From: CAXTEJ01 sp964243295
GTDB taxonomy: Bacteria > Actinomycetota > Actinomycetes > Actinomycetales > Angustibacteraceae
Length of the DNA stretch: 19,585 bases
Assembly (NCBI GenBank): GCA_964243295.1
Contig: CAXTEJ010000059.1
Coordinates: 1-19,585, forward strand
Direction of reading: 5' to 3'
The notes under the pieces are model-generated. The model had not been told where the DNA came from. It did no database searches and was given only the letters and a program-made list of their open reading frames with translations. The position numbers and the translations under genes are program-made. Shown piece by piece: positions 1-6,778 of this stretch (positions are counted from its first letter, which is position 1; every line of letters starts with the position of its first letter).

Positions 1-549
1 CTCGACGAGGGGCTTGCCGTTGACGCTGACGCGGCCGGCGTCGTCGCAGCAGACGACGTGGTCGCCGGGCAGCCCGATGATCCGCTTGATCAGGTGGTTG
101 CCCGACTGGCTCGGCAGCAGCCCGACGAAGGTCAGCGCCGAGCGCAGCGTCCCGCGCACCGGCCCGTCGGCGGGCGGCACGGACGGCGGCAGCCACCCCC
201 CGGGGTCGGTGAACACCACGATGTCGCCGCGCTGCAGGTCGAACGGTCCCGGGGTGAGCTTGCTGACGATGACGCGGTCACCGATGAGCAGCGTGTTCTC
301 CATCGACTGCGAGGGGATGAAGAACGCCTGCACCAGGAAGGTCTTGACCAGCAGCGACAGCGCCAGCGCGATCGCGACGACCACGACGGTCTCGCGCAGC
401 GCGGCGAACAGGCTGGGCGCCTCCGGCTGCTGCCGCTGCGGCAGGTGGTCGCCGGACGTCGGCCGGCCCGCCCCGCCGCCGGGCGGGCCGTCCGGGCCGT
501 CCTGCAGCGGCTCGCCGGCCTCGCTGCTGCTGCTCGGCACGGTGCTCAC
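1..549 (-). CDS. lepB: Type I signal peptidase, downstream copy (partial, C-terminus outside window)
   Basis: This is a membrane-bound serine protease that removes signal peptides from Sec and Tat exported proteins on the outer face of the membrane. The visible 183 residues hold a Gly/Pro/Ser-rich cytoplasmic N-terminus (1-45) and one membrane helix (about 53-75). The catalytic serine is Ser82 in the SQSM box, and the general-base lysine is Lys155 in IKRIIGLPGD. A Cys-Cys pair follows at 167-168. The frame stays open to the window edge, so the last catalytic-domain boxes are not seen. The GTG start at 549 overlaps the stop of the upstream lepB (GTGA), so translation is probably coupled. Tandem lepB genes after rplS are normal in actinobacteria. 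Identity as a signal peptidase is secure. Which substrates separate the two paralogues cannot be told from sequence. Confidence 0.95.
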   Translation of the reverse strand, partial: MSTVPSSSSEAGEPLQDGPDGPPGGGAGRPTSGDHLPQRQQPEAPSLFAALRETVVVVAIALALSLLVKTFLVQAFFIPSQSMENTLLIGDRVIVSKLTPGPFDLQRGDIVVFTDPGGWLPPSVPPADGPVRGTLRSALTFVGLLPSQSGNHLIKRIIGLPGDHVVCCDDAGRVSVNGKPLVE

Positions 550-1280
550 GAGCCGGCGACCGAGGAGGTCGGGGCACGGGTGGGTAGCCGCCCCGCGTCA
601 CTCAGCGGCCAGAAGCGGCCGACGACCTCGCCGACGACGCGGTCGAGCGGGACCGTGCCGCCGCCCGGGTCGCCGAGGTGGGCGCGCGAGTCGGCGGAGT
701 CGGAGCGGTGGTCGCCCATGACCCACAGCCGGCCGGCGGGCACGACGACGTCGAACGGCACGTCGCTCGGCCGGTCGCCCGGCATGACGTAGGACTCCTC
801 GAGCGGGGTGCCGCCGACGCTCAGCCGGCCTTCGGCGTCGCAGCAGACGACGCGGTCGCCCGGCAGGCCGACGACGCGCTTGACGTAGTCGCGCTCGGAC
901 GGCGCGACGCCGAGGAAGGACCCGATGGACCGCGACAGCCGCTGCAGCGTGCCCGCGGCGACGGCGTCCTCGGGTGCGAAGGAGCCGCGCCCGTCGAAGA
1001 CCACGACGTCGCCGCGCCGCACGTCGCCGACCCGGTAGGCCAGCCGCGACACGAGCACGCGGTCACCGATCTCCAGCGTGGGCTCCATCGACCCGGACGG
1101 GATGTAGAAGGCCTGGACGACGAGCAGCCGCACCACCAGGGTGAGCGCCAGCGCGACGGTGACGAGCACCGCGACCTCGCGACCGAGCGGTCGGCGGGGC
1201 CCGGCTGCTGCCCGCGTGCGGGTCTCGGTATCGGCGGCGAGGGGAGGCTGCCCCACTGCGCCGCTGGGGGCGACGTCCAT
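546..1280 (-). CDS. lepB: Type I signal peptidase, upstream copy
   Basis: This is a complete 244-residue signal peptidase I. It has a short cytoplasmic tail, one membrane helix (about 36-57), catalytic Ser64 in the PSGSM box and catalytic Lys134 in YVKRVVGLPGD. A GDHRSDSADSR box follows at 189-199. The frame is open further upstream to a GTG at 1325, but that codon lies in the hairpin following rplS. The ATG at 1280 is preferred because a TAGGCT -10-like box lies exactly seven bases upstream and there is no Shine-Dalgarno, as expected for a leaderless message. Its stop overlaps the start of the second lepB (GTGA). The two copies share about the same catalytic boxes and the VVCCD segment but differ in the loop between Ser and Lys, so they look like old tandem paralogues. 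Confidence 0.95.
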   Translation of the reverse strand: MDVAPSGAVGQPPLAADTETRTRAAAGPRRPLGREVAVLVTVALALTLVVRLLVVQAFYIPSGSMEPTLEIGDRVLVSRLAYRVGDVRRGDVVVFDGRGSFAPEDAVAAGTLQRLSRSIGSFLGVAPSERDYVKRVVGLPGDRVVCCDAEGRLSVGGTPLEESYVMPGDRPSDVPFDVVVPAGRLWVMGDHRSDSADSRAHLGDPGGGTVPLDRVVGEVVGRFWPLSDAGRLPTRAPTSSVAGS

Positions 1281-1287
1281 CACGGCG

Positions 1288-1293
1288 AGCCTA
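1288..1293 (-). promoter_or_regulatory. Candidate -10 box for the leaderless lepB start
   Basis: TAGGCT on the minus strand fits the actinobacterial TANNNT -10 and ends seven bases before the ATG at 1280, so transcription would begin at or next to the start codon. No convincing -35 is seen. Confidence 0.45.
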
Positions 1294-1314
1294 ACCTGCT
1301 GCGGACGCGACGAC

Positions 1315-1343
1315 GCCCGACACACGTGAGGCGTGTGCCGGGC
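1315..1343 (-). terminator. Hairpin terminator after rplS
   Basis: An 11-bp stem (1315-1325 with 1333-1343, one G-T pair) with a 7-nt loop begins 14 nt after the rplS stop. There is no T tract, as is common for actinobacterial terminators. It separates rplS from the lepB pair and makes the upstream GTG of lepB at 1325 unlikely. Confidence 0.6.
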
Positions 1344-1357
1344 GGCGAGGTGGGACG

Positions 1358-1714
1358 TCAGCGCGAGACGGCGTCGCGCTTCTCCTTGATCTTGGCGGCC
1401 TTGCCGCGCAGGTCGCGCAGGTAGTAGAGCTTCGCGCGGCGCACGTCACCGCGCACGGCGATCTCGATCCTGTCGATGACCGGGGAGTGCACCGGGAAGG
1501 TGCGCTCGACACCGACGCCGAAGCTGACCTTGCGGACCGTGAAGGTCTCGCGGACGCCCTCGCCGTGACGGCGGATGACGACGCCCTGGAAGAGCTGGAC
1601 GCGCGAGCGGCTGCCCTCGACGACCTTGACGTGCACCTTCACGGTGTCGCCGGGGCGGAAGTCGGGGACGTCGTCGCGCAGGCTGGCGGCGTCGAGCGAG
1701 TCGAGGATGTGCAT
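1358..1714 (-). CDS. rplS: 50S ribosomal protein L19
   Basis: This is a 118-residue L19, the usual family length. It is a structural protein at the interface of the two ribosomal subunits. The N-terminal FRPGDTVKVHVKV stretch (19-31), the QLFQGVVIRR segment (40-49) and the C-terminal VRRAKLYYLRDLRGKAAKIKE segment, with its basic end, are all characteristic. The ATG at 1714 is preceded by an AGAAAG-type ribosome site. It lies 186 nt after trmD and appears to have its own extended -10 promoter (1846-1854), so it may be transcribed both with and independently of the rpsP-trmD operon. Confidence 0.98.
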   Translation of the reverse strand: MHILDSLDAASLRDDVPDFRPGDTVKVHVKVVEGSRSRVQLFQGVVIRRHGEGVRETFTVRKVSFGVGVERTFPVHSPVIDRIEIAVRGDVRRAKLYYLRDLRGKAAKIKEKRDAVSR

Positions 1715-1845
1715 GAGACATCACTTTCTGGTGGGTGCCACAGGTCACCCACGGCAGGGTCGGTCGAGCAGGTGCTGGCGGGGCCACTCGTGGTCGCGCG
1801 GCTCCCCCGTGGCGGGACCGCGACCGGCTCGTGGCGCGACTGCCC

Positions 1846-1854
1846 ATCCTGCCA
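1846..1854 (-). promoter_or_regulatory. Candidate extended -10 promoter of rplS
   Basis: TGGCAGGAT on the minus strand reads as an extended -10 (TG, one base, CAGGAT). It predicts a 5' leader of about 125 nt for rplS. No -35 is recognisable. The same TGGCAG-ATGG core occurs at nearly the same distance before rpsP (4269-4277), which supports a shared promoter type. Confidence 0.4.
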
Positions 1855-1868
1855 CAGCGGTCGTGACG

Positions 1869-1891
1869 GGCGGAAATCCGTGGTTTTCGCC
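1869..1891 (-). terminator. Weak hairpin after trmD
   Basis: Ten bases after the trmD stop, GGCGAAA on the minus strand can pair with TTTCCGCC (one bulged base) around an 8-nt loop. It could be a weak terminator or attenuator between trmD and rplS. The evidence is base pairing only. Confidence 0.3.
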
Positions 1892-1900
1892 GGCCCGCTG

Positions 1901-2638
1901 CTACTCCAGGACGTCGGACGCCGCCGGTGCCTGCGCCCGCAGCAGGTCGGGGCGCCGCTCGGCGGTGCGCTGCAACCGCTGCTCGTGGCGCCACTGCTGC
2001 ACCCGGCCGTGGTGGCCCGACAGCAGCACCTCGGGCACGTCGTGGCCGCGCCAGCTGGCCGGCTTGGTGTAGACGGGGTACTCCAGCAGCCCGCCCTCGT
2101 GGCTCTCCTCGACCAGGCTCTCGGCGTTGCCGACCACGCCGGGCAGCAGCCGCCCGACGGCCTCCACGACGGCGAGCACGGCCACCTCGCCGCCGGTGAG
2201 CACGTAGTCGCCGAGGCTGATGGGGGTCACCGGCCCGTGGGTCGCGGCCTCCTCGAGCACCCGCTCGTCGATGCCCTCGTAGCGGCCGCAGGCGAAGGCG
2301 AGCCACCGCTCCCCCGCCAGCCGGTGCGCGGTGGCCTGCACGAACCGCTCGCCGGACGGGCTGGGCACGAGCAGGTGCGGGACGGCGTCCGGCCCCAGCC
2401 GCTCGCGGCCGGCGGCGCGCACGTGGTCGAGCGCCTCACCCCAGGGCTCCGGACGCATCACCATGCCGGCGCCCCCGCCGTACGGCGTGTCGTCGACGGT
2501 GCGGTGCCGGTCGTGGGTGAAGTCGCGCAGGTCGTGCACGTGCACGTCGAGCAGGCCGTCCTCGCGCGCGCGGCCGAGCAGCGACAGCCGCAGCGGCGCG
2601 AGGTAGTCGGGGAAGATCGTGACGACGTCGACGCGCAC
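1901..2638 (-). CDS. trmD: tRNA (guanine-37-N1)-methyltransferase
   Basis: This enzyme methylates N1 of G37, next to the anticodon, using S-adenosylmethionine, which prevents +1 frameshifting. The 245 residues include the opening MRVDVVTIFPDY, the YGGGAGMVMRPEP substrate loop, FACGRYEGIDERV and the SAM-binding trefoil-knot motif ISLGDYVLTGGE, all hallmarks of TrmD (SPOUT class). The length is typical. The start is a GTG only two bases after the rimM stop, with a G-rich run ahead of it, so translation is coupled to rimM as in other bacteria. Confidence 0.98.
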   Translation of the reverse strand: MRVDVVTIFPDYLAPLRLSLLGRAREDGLLDVHVHDLRDFTHDRHRTVDDTPYGGGAGMVMRPEPWGEALDHVRAAGRERLGPDAVPHLLVPSPSGERFVQATAHRLAGERWLAFACGRYEGIDERVLEEAATHGPVTPISLGDYVLTGGEVAVLAVVEAVGRLLPGVVGNAESLVEESHEGGLLEYPVYTKPASWRGHDVPEVLLSGHHGRVQQWRHEQRLQRTAERRPDLLRAQAPAASDVLE

Positions 2639-2640
2639 AA

Positions 2641-3186
2641 TCAGCCCCCGGCGGCGTCCGCCGGGCCCCCGGCGACCTCGGCGGCGTCGTCGAACATGCC
2701 GCCCGGCGGGTCGAGCACCACGCGCCCGCCGGCGAGGTCGACGTCGGGCACGAGCGCGCTGACGAAGGGCACCAGCACGAGCGGGCCCCCCGCCACGGGC
2801 CGCACGACGAGCAGATCCTGGGCAGCGCCCGCGTCCAGCCTCGCGACCGTGCCGAGCTCGGTGCCGTCGACGTGCACCGCGCGCAGCCCGACCAGCTCGT
2901 GGTCGTACCAGGCGTCCGGCTCGTCGGAGGCCTCGAGGTCGACCAGCAGCTGGGTGCCGCGCAGCGCCTCGGCGTCCTCGCGACCCTCGACCCCGGCGAA
3001 GCGCAGCAGCAGCACGCCGCTGTGGTCGCGGGCCGACTCCAGGGTCAGCGGGCCCGCCGACGCCGGGTCGGTCTCGAAGGTCGCACCGGGCACGAACCGC
3101 TGCTCGGGGACGTCGGTGCGCACCTCGGCGCTCACGTCTCCGCGCAGCCCGTGGGCGCGTCCGATCCGGGCGACGACTCGCTGCAC
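2641..3186 (-). CDS. rimM: 16S rRNA processing protein RimM
   Basis: RimM assists maturation of the 30S head and binds ribosomal protein S19. The GTG at 3186 gives 181 residues and starts directly with the RimM N-terminal barrel (QRVVARIGRAHGLRGDVSAEV). A PRC-barrel domain follows, beginning near WYDHELVGL and ending with LVLVPFVSALVPDVDLAGGRVV. The frame is open upstream to 3393, but the added residues are low complexity. The 3186 start has a clear GAGGGAG ribosome site. The C-terminal tail is Gly/Ala rich. It sits in the usual rpsP-KH-rimM-trmD order, although a strong hairpin separates it from the KH gene. Confidence 0.95.
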   Translation of the reverse strand: MQRVVARIGRAHGLRGDVSAEVRTDVPEQRFVPGATFETDPASAGPLTLESARDHSGVLLLRFAGVEGREDAEALRGTQLLVDLEASDEPDAWYDHELVGLRAVHVDGTELGTVARLDAGAAQDLLVVRPVAGGPLVLVPFVSALVPDVDLAGGRVVLDPPGGMFDDAAEVAGGPADAAGG

Positions 3187-3256
3187 GTGGTGCTCCCTCT
3201 CGGTGGGATCGGGTCGGGTTCGGTGAGCTCGACGGGTGCCGAACGCACGCGCCGGA

Positions 3257-3283
3257 CGCCGGGCGGCTGCCCGACGCCCGGCG
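3257..3283 (-). terminator. Strong hairpin inside the rpsP-trmD operon
   Basis: A perfect 9-bp G/C stem (3257-3265 with 3275-3283) with a 9-nt loop lies in the 145-nt gap between the KH gene and rimM. There is no T tract. It could be a terminator or attenuator, or an RNA-end-protecting stem that gives rpsP and the KH gene higher mRNA levels than rimM and trmD. It is clearly visible; its function is inferred. Confidence 0.45.
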
Positions 3284-3331
3284 GCGACGTCCTGCTGGAT
3301 GGTGCTGGGTGGTGCGATGGTGCGGGTGCTG

Positions 3332-3574
3332 TCAGCGCTGCCGGTCGGTGTCGACGATGTCGACCCGCACCGACTGGCCGCCGGCGAGGGCACCCACGAC
3401 CGTGCGCAGCGCGCTGGCCGTGCGGCCCGAGCGGCCGATGACGCGACCGAGGTCGTCGGGGTGCACGCGCACCTCGAGCATCTCGCCGCGGCGACCGTTC
3501 TGGTGGCGGACGACGACGTCCTCGGGGTGCTCGACGATCCCCTTGACGAGGTGCTCGAGCGCCTCCTCCAGCAC
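3332..3574 (-). CDS. khpA: KH-domain RNA-binding protein, KhpA family
   Basis: This is an 80-residue protein consisting of one type II KH domain, with the RNA-binding GRVIGRSGRTASALR segment at 43-57 (GxxG loop GRSG). The family forms dimers and, with KhpB/Jag, binds many RNAs and affects cell division and elongation in firmicutes. In actinobacteria it lies invariably after rpsP. The start is a GTG two bases after the rpsP stop, with GAGG about seven bases upstream inside rpsP, so expression is coupled. Family membership is secure. The RNA targets are unknown. Confidence 0.93.
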   Translation of the reverse strand: MLEEALEHLVKGIVEHPEDVVVRHQNGRRGEMLEVRVHPDDLGRVIGRSGRTASALRTVVGALAGGQSVRVDIVDTDRQR

Positions 3575-3576
3575 GG

Positions 3577-4143
3577 TCAGGCCTCGGCCGGGGTCTCGTC
3601 GCTGCGCTCGGTGGGAGCGGGCGTCGGGACCTCGGGAGCCGCGCGCTCGGTGGACGTCGGCGCCTCGCTGCCGGCCGGGATGGCGTCGGCGACGTCGCTG
3701 CCGCTCGGGGCGATGGCGACGGCGTCATCAGCGGCCGGCGGGTTCTTGGCGGCGACCTTCTTGACGCGGGCGGTGACGGCCTCGCCGGCCGGCTCGAGGC
3801 CGGCGGCCTGCTTGCTCGCGGCGTCGAAGATGGCGTTGCGGTCGGGGCCGGGGGCCTTGACGCGCAGCGTGCCCTCGGTGCCGGGCAGGCCCTTGAAGGT
3901 CTGCCAGTCACCGGTGATCTTCAGCAGGGCCGTGACCTGCTCGGTCGGCTGCGCGCCGACGCCGAGCCAGTACTGCGCACGGTCGCGGTCGATCTCGATG
4001 AGCGAGGGCTCCTCGGTGGGGTGGTACTTGCCGATCTCCTCGATCGCGCGGCCGTCGCGCTTGGTGCGCGAGTCGGCGACGACGATGCGGTAGTACGGCG
4101 CGCGGATCTTGCCCAGGCGCTTGAGACGGATCTTGACAGCCAC
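3577..4143 (-). CDS. rpsP: 30S ribosomal protein S16 with long acidic tail
   Basis: S16 is an early-binding assembly protein of the 30S body. The core (1 to about 85) begins MAVKIRLKRLGKIRAPYYRIVVADSR and includes IEEIGKYHP. The remaining 100 residues are an extension: a moderately conserved stretch to about 130, then an Ala/Pro/Glu/Asp/Ser-rich tail without predicted structure. Total length is 188, against about 80-90 in most bacteria and a longer form usual in actinobacteria. The GTG at 4143 has AGGAG about ten bases upstream. It is the first gene of the rpsP-KH-rimM-trmD operon, and a candidate extended -10 lies at 4269-4277. Confidence 0.97.
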   Translation of the reverse strand: MAVKIRLKRLGKIRAPYYRIVVADSRTKRDGRAIEEIGKYHPTEEPSLIEIDRDRAQYWLGVGAQPTEQVTALLKITGDWQTFKGLPGTEGTLRVKAPGPDRNAIFDAASKQAAGLEPAGEAVTARVKKVAAKNPPAADDAVAIAPSGSDVADAIPAGSEAPTSTERAAPEVPTPAPTERSDETPAEA

Positions 4144-4268
4144 GGGTGTGGGACTCCTGATCTGGGTGAGGTGAGCTCGTCGGGCGCCGGGTGGGGACTC
4201 GGGCGCCGTGGTGCTCGGGACACGGTCGCGGAGGCGAGAGGGTCCGCCGTGACCGGGTACGGCCGACC

Positions 4269-4277
4269 ATTCTGCCA
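4269..4277 (-). promoter_or_regulatory. Candidate extended -10 promoter of the rpsP operon
   Basis: TGGCAGAAT on the minus strand (TG, one base, CAGAAT) lies 125 nt before the rpsP start, in the 204-nt space after the GNAT-kinase gene. It predicts a leader of about 118 nt. No convincing -35 is seen. The match to the rplS upstream motif supports it. Nothing else was recognised between 4144 and 4347. Confidence 0.4.
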
Positions 4278-4347
4278 GACGCGCGGCGCCCCGCTCGCCA
4301 CGCGCGCCCGGGTGGCCGAGGCCGCGCCCGCGGTGGGTCCGGCCCGG

Positions 4348-5508
4348 TCAGCCGACGGCCAGCGCCCGCGCCTCGAGGGCCACCCGGACGACGTCCCTTA
4401 GCTCGAGCGGCTCACCGGTGCCGACCCGCAGCACCGGGCCGAGCGCCAGGGGCGCGGCCCGCAGCGGCTCGTCGCCGTCCCACCAGGACAGGCCCGAGTG
4501 CAGCCCGTGCCGGGGGCGGTCGAGCGCCTCGCAGCGGGCGCGGGCCACCGCCGGCGGCACGTCGCACCAGACCTCGACGACCGTGGCCGGGTCGACGCCC
4601 GCGCGCCGCAGCCCAGCCTCGACGAGCCCCCGCGCCCCGGCCTCGAACCAGCTCTCGACCACCGCCCCGGTCGGGCAGTGCGCCAGCAGCGACCACAGCG
4701 CCTGCGTGGCGCCGGCACCCAGCGGCGACCCGGGGCCGGCGAGCTCGTCCAGCCCGCGAGCCGGCAGCCGCTCGCCCACCTGCTCGGTGACGACGTGCTC
4801 GCTCAGCAGCGGCAGGCTCAGCTCGGCGGCCAGCCCCCGCGCCAGGGTCGTCTTCCCGGCGCCCGGCAGGCCGTTGACCAGCAGCACCCGGCGCGAGCGC
4901 CGCTGCGGCGGGTACGGCGCGGCGGGCCACTCCTCGCGCGTGACGGCGTAGCGCTCGTGGTCGCGCCAGGCCTCGGTGCCGTCGGCGCCGGGCCCGCGCG
5001 CAGCCAGGTAGAGCATGCGCGGGGTCTCGCCCTCGTGCCGGAAGCCCAGCGAGCGCAGCACCATCGCCGACCGCGTGTTGCCCGGCTGCACGTTGGCCTC
5101 GACGCGGTGCAGGCCCATGCCTCCCTCGACCGCCGGCCGCAGCGCGAGCCCGACGACCAGCCGAAGCCCCTCGCCGAACAGGCCCCGGCCGACGTACGGG
5201 TCGTAGGCGTCGTAGCCGAGCGTGCCCGAGGCGAAGCGGCCGCGGACCACGTTGGTGACGTTGATCTTGCCCACGATGCCGTGGCCGTCGGCCCGGTCGA
5301 GCGCCAGCACCAGGAAGGTGCGGTGGACGTCGGACTGCGCGCGCAGGTGCCGGCCGAGGTCCTCGGGGTCGACGGCGTTCCAGCGCGAGAGCCGGCCCGC
5401 CGAGGCCTCGACGGCCTGCCGGTACGACGGGAGGTCGGCCTCGGTGCCCGGTCGCACCAGGACGCGGCTGCCACGGGCGCTCAGCACCGAGCCCGGCGTC
5501 GGGCTCAC
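4348..5508 (-). CDS. GNAT acetyltransferase fused to a P-loop kinase-like domain
   Basis: This is a 386-residue two-domain protein. Residues about 15-190 are a RimJ/RimL-type N-acetyltransferase. The opening LVRPGTEADLPSY is typical, the acetyl-CoA loop is around 107-114 (VGRGLFGE), and the C-terminal signature is LHRVEANVQPGNTRSAMVLRSLGFRHEG (133-160). Residues about 205-386 are a P-loop NTPase with Walker A GLPGAGKTT (213-221), preceded by RRVLLVN. It resembles small-molecule kinases of the chloramphenicol-phosphotransferase, gluconate kinase or zeta-toxin type, but the acceptor substrate cannot be named. The GTG at 5508 overlaps the stop of the amidohydrolase (GTGA), so the two proteins are probably made together. 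Both domains look intact, so this is a real fusion and not two genes joined by a frameshift. A role in modifying or detoxifying a small molecule is inference only. Confidence 0.85.
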   Translation of the reverse strand: MSPTPGSVLSARGSRVLVRPGTEADLPSYRQAVEASAGRLSRWNAVDPEDLGRHLRAQSDVHRTFLVLALDRADGHGIVGKINVTNVVRGRFASGTLGYDAYDPYVGRGLFGEGLRLVVGLALRPAVEGGMGLHRVEANVQPGNTRSAMVLRSLGFRHEGETPRMLYLAARGPGADGTEAWRDHERYAVTREEWPAAPYPPQRRSRRVLLVNGLPGAGKTTLARGLAAELSLPLLSEHVVTEQVGERLPARGLDELAGPGSPLGAGATQALWSLLAHCPTGAVVESWFEAGARGLVEAGLRRAGVDPATVVEVWCDVPPAVARARCEALDRPRHGLHSGLSWWDGDEPLRAAPLALGPVLRVGTGEPLELRDVVRVALEARALAVG

Positions 5509-6599
5509 CCGGCCCTGCCCTGCACCCGGCCCCGCAGCACGACGGCCGTGGGGTGGGCCAGCACGCCGACGTCCTCGCGGGGGTCGGCGGGGTAGACGAC
5601 GAGGTCGGCGGGCGCGCCCTCCTCGAGGGCGGGCCGGCCGAGCCAGCGGCGCGCGGCCCAGCAGCCGGCGTCGATCGCCTCGACCGGTGTCAGGCCCGCC
5701 GTGACGAGCTCGGCCACCTCCTGGGCGACCAGGCCGTGCGGCAGCGAGCCGCCGGCGTCGGTGCCGACGCGGAGGGTGACGCCGGCCTCGTGGGCGGCGC
5801 GGACCGTGGCGTGGCGGCGGGCGTGCAGCGCGCGCATGTGCGCGGCGTACCGCGGGAACCTGGCCTCGCCGGCGTCGGCGATGCCGGGGAACGTCGCGAT
5901 GTTGACCAGCGTCGGCACGACGGCCACGCCCCGGGCGGCGGCGACCGCGATGGTGTCGGTGGTTAGCCCCGTGGCGTGCTCGACGCCGTCGATGCCCGAC
6001 TCGAGCAGGTCGGGCAGGGCCTCCTCGCCGAAGCAGTGGGCGGTCACCCGCGCGCCCTCGGCGTGCGCGACGGCCATGGCGGCGCGCAGCGCGTCGAGCG
6101 GCCAGCACGGGGCGAGGTCGCCGGTGCCGCGGTCGATCCAGTCACCGACGATCTTGACCCAGCCGTCACCGCGCCGAGCCTCCTGGGCCACGACAGCGGC
6201 GAGCTGGTCGGGCTCGATCTCGTGGGCGTAGCCACGCAGGTACCTGCGGGTGCGGGCGATGTGGCGCCCGGCGCGCACGATGCGCGGCAGGTCGGGGTCG
6301 TCGTCCACCCAGCGGGTGTCTGCGGGGCTGCCGGCGTCGCGCAGCAGCAGCGCCCCGGCGTCGCGGTCGGCGAGCGCCTGGGCGCGGGTGGTCGGCTGGT
6401 CGACCGCGCCGTGGCGGTCGAGGCCGACGTGGCAGTGGGCGTCGACCAGGCCGGGCAGCACGTGCCCCTCGACGACCGTGACGTCGCCGGTGGCAGGGCG
6501 GTCGAAGCTCACGCGCCCGCCGACGACCCAGGCCGGGCCGGCGACCTCGTCGGGGCCGACCAGCACGGGGCCTGGCAGCTGCAGGACGTCGGGCGGCAC
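5505..6599 (-). CDS. Metal-dependent amidohydrolase
   Basis: This is a 364-residue member of the amidohydrolase superfamily (imidazolonepropionase/prolidase-like branch). The metal ligands are in place: His55 and His57 in VDAHCHVG, Lys149 in GWVKIVGD (probably carboxylated), His188 in TAHCFG, His208 in GVEHATG and Asp281 in VGTDAGG. A C-terminal beta strand, GAPADLVVYPADP, completes the small composite domain. There is no signal peptide, so it is cytoplasmic. The GTG at 6599 has no Shine-Dalgarno but has TAGGGT seven bases upstream, suggesting a leaderless message. It overlaps the next gene by four bases. An amidohydrolase beside ffh is also found in mycobacteria. The substrate is unknown; a cyclic amide or dipeptide is possible. 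Confidence 0.9.
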   Translation of the reverse strand: MPPDVLQLPGPVLVGPDEVAGPAWVVGGRVSFDRPATGDVTVVEGHVLPGLVDAHCHVGLDRHGAVDQPTTRAQALADRDAGALLLRDAGSPADTRWVDDDPDLPRIVRAGRHIARTRRYLRGYAHEIEPDQLAAVVAQEARRGDGWVKIVGDWIDRGTGDLAPCWPLDALRAAMAVAHAEGARVTAHCFGEEALPDLLESGIDGVEHATGLTTDTIAVAAARGVAVVPTLVNIATFPGIADAGEARFPRYAAHMRALHARRHATVRAAHEAGVTLRVGTDAGGSLPHGLVAQEVAELVTAGLTPVEAIDAGCWAARRWLGRPALEEGAPADLVVYPADPREDVGVLAHPTAVVLRGRVQGRAG

Positions 6600-6606
6600 G
6601 GGACAG

Positions 6607-6612
6607 ACCCTA
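6607..6612 (-). promoter_or_regulatory. Candidate -10 box for the leaderless amidohydrolase start
   Basis: TAGGGT (TANNNT) on the minus strand is followed by seven bases and then the GTG at 6599. There is no ribosome site. This supports transcription starting at the start codon. Confidence 0.45.
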
Positions 6613-6666
6613 CGAGAGCCCGGACGACGGCGCGGGCGCCGACCCGCCCGCGTCGCCGGCCCGCCG

Positions 6667-6721
6667 GGTCACGAGCCGGTCAGCAGCCGGTCACCCGATC
6701 GCCATGCCGCGGTCGTCACCG
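6667..6721 (+). promoter_or_regulatory. Putative PHO box (PhoP direct repeats) before phoD
   Basis: Three consecutive 11-nt units each begin GGTCA, at 6667, 6678 and 6689. A fourth in-phase slot is degenerate, and another GGTC begins in phase at 6711. The Streptomyces PhoP consensus unit is G(G/T)TCAYYYR(G/C)G, and the units match 8, 8 and 9 of 11 positions. The array reads toward phoD and ends right before a TTGATC -35, the usual arrangement for activation during phosphate starvation. Confidence 0.6.
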
Positions 6722-6722
6722 G

Positions 6723-6752
6723 TTGATCCCGTGTCCCTAGCGTCCGTTTAGT
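6723..6752 (+). promoter_or_regulatory. Candidate phoD promoter
   Basis: TTGATC (6723-6728) and TTTAGT (6747-6752) are separated by 18 bases, each matching four of six consensus positions. The predicted start near 6759 leaves room for the GGAGG ribosome site at 6769-6773. The PHO-like repeats lie immediately upstream. Confidence 0.45.
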
Positions 6753-6778
6753 CACGTCCTGTCGATCTGGAGGTCGTC

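Noticed and set aside
1281..1325. Longer lepB start at GTG 1325
   Set aside because: The codon lies in the hairpin after rplS, and the ATG at 1280 has a well-placed TAGGCT.
3187..3393. Longer rimM start at 3393
   Set aside because: It would overlap the KH gene and include the hairpin region. The added residues are low complexity, and GTG 3186 has a strong ribosome site at the domain boundary.
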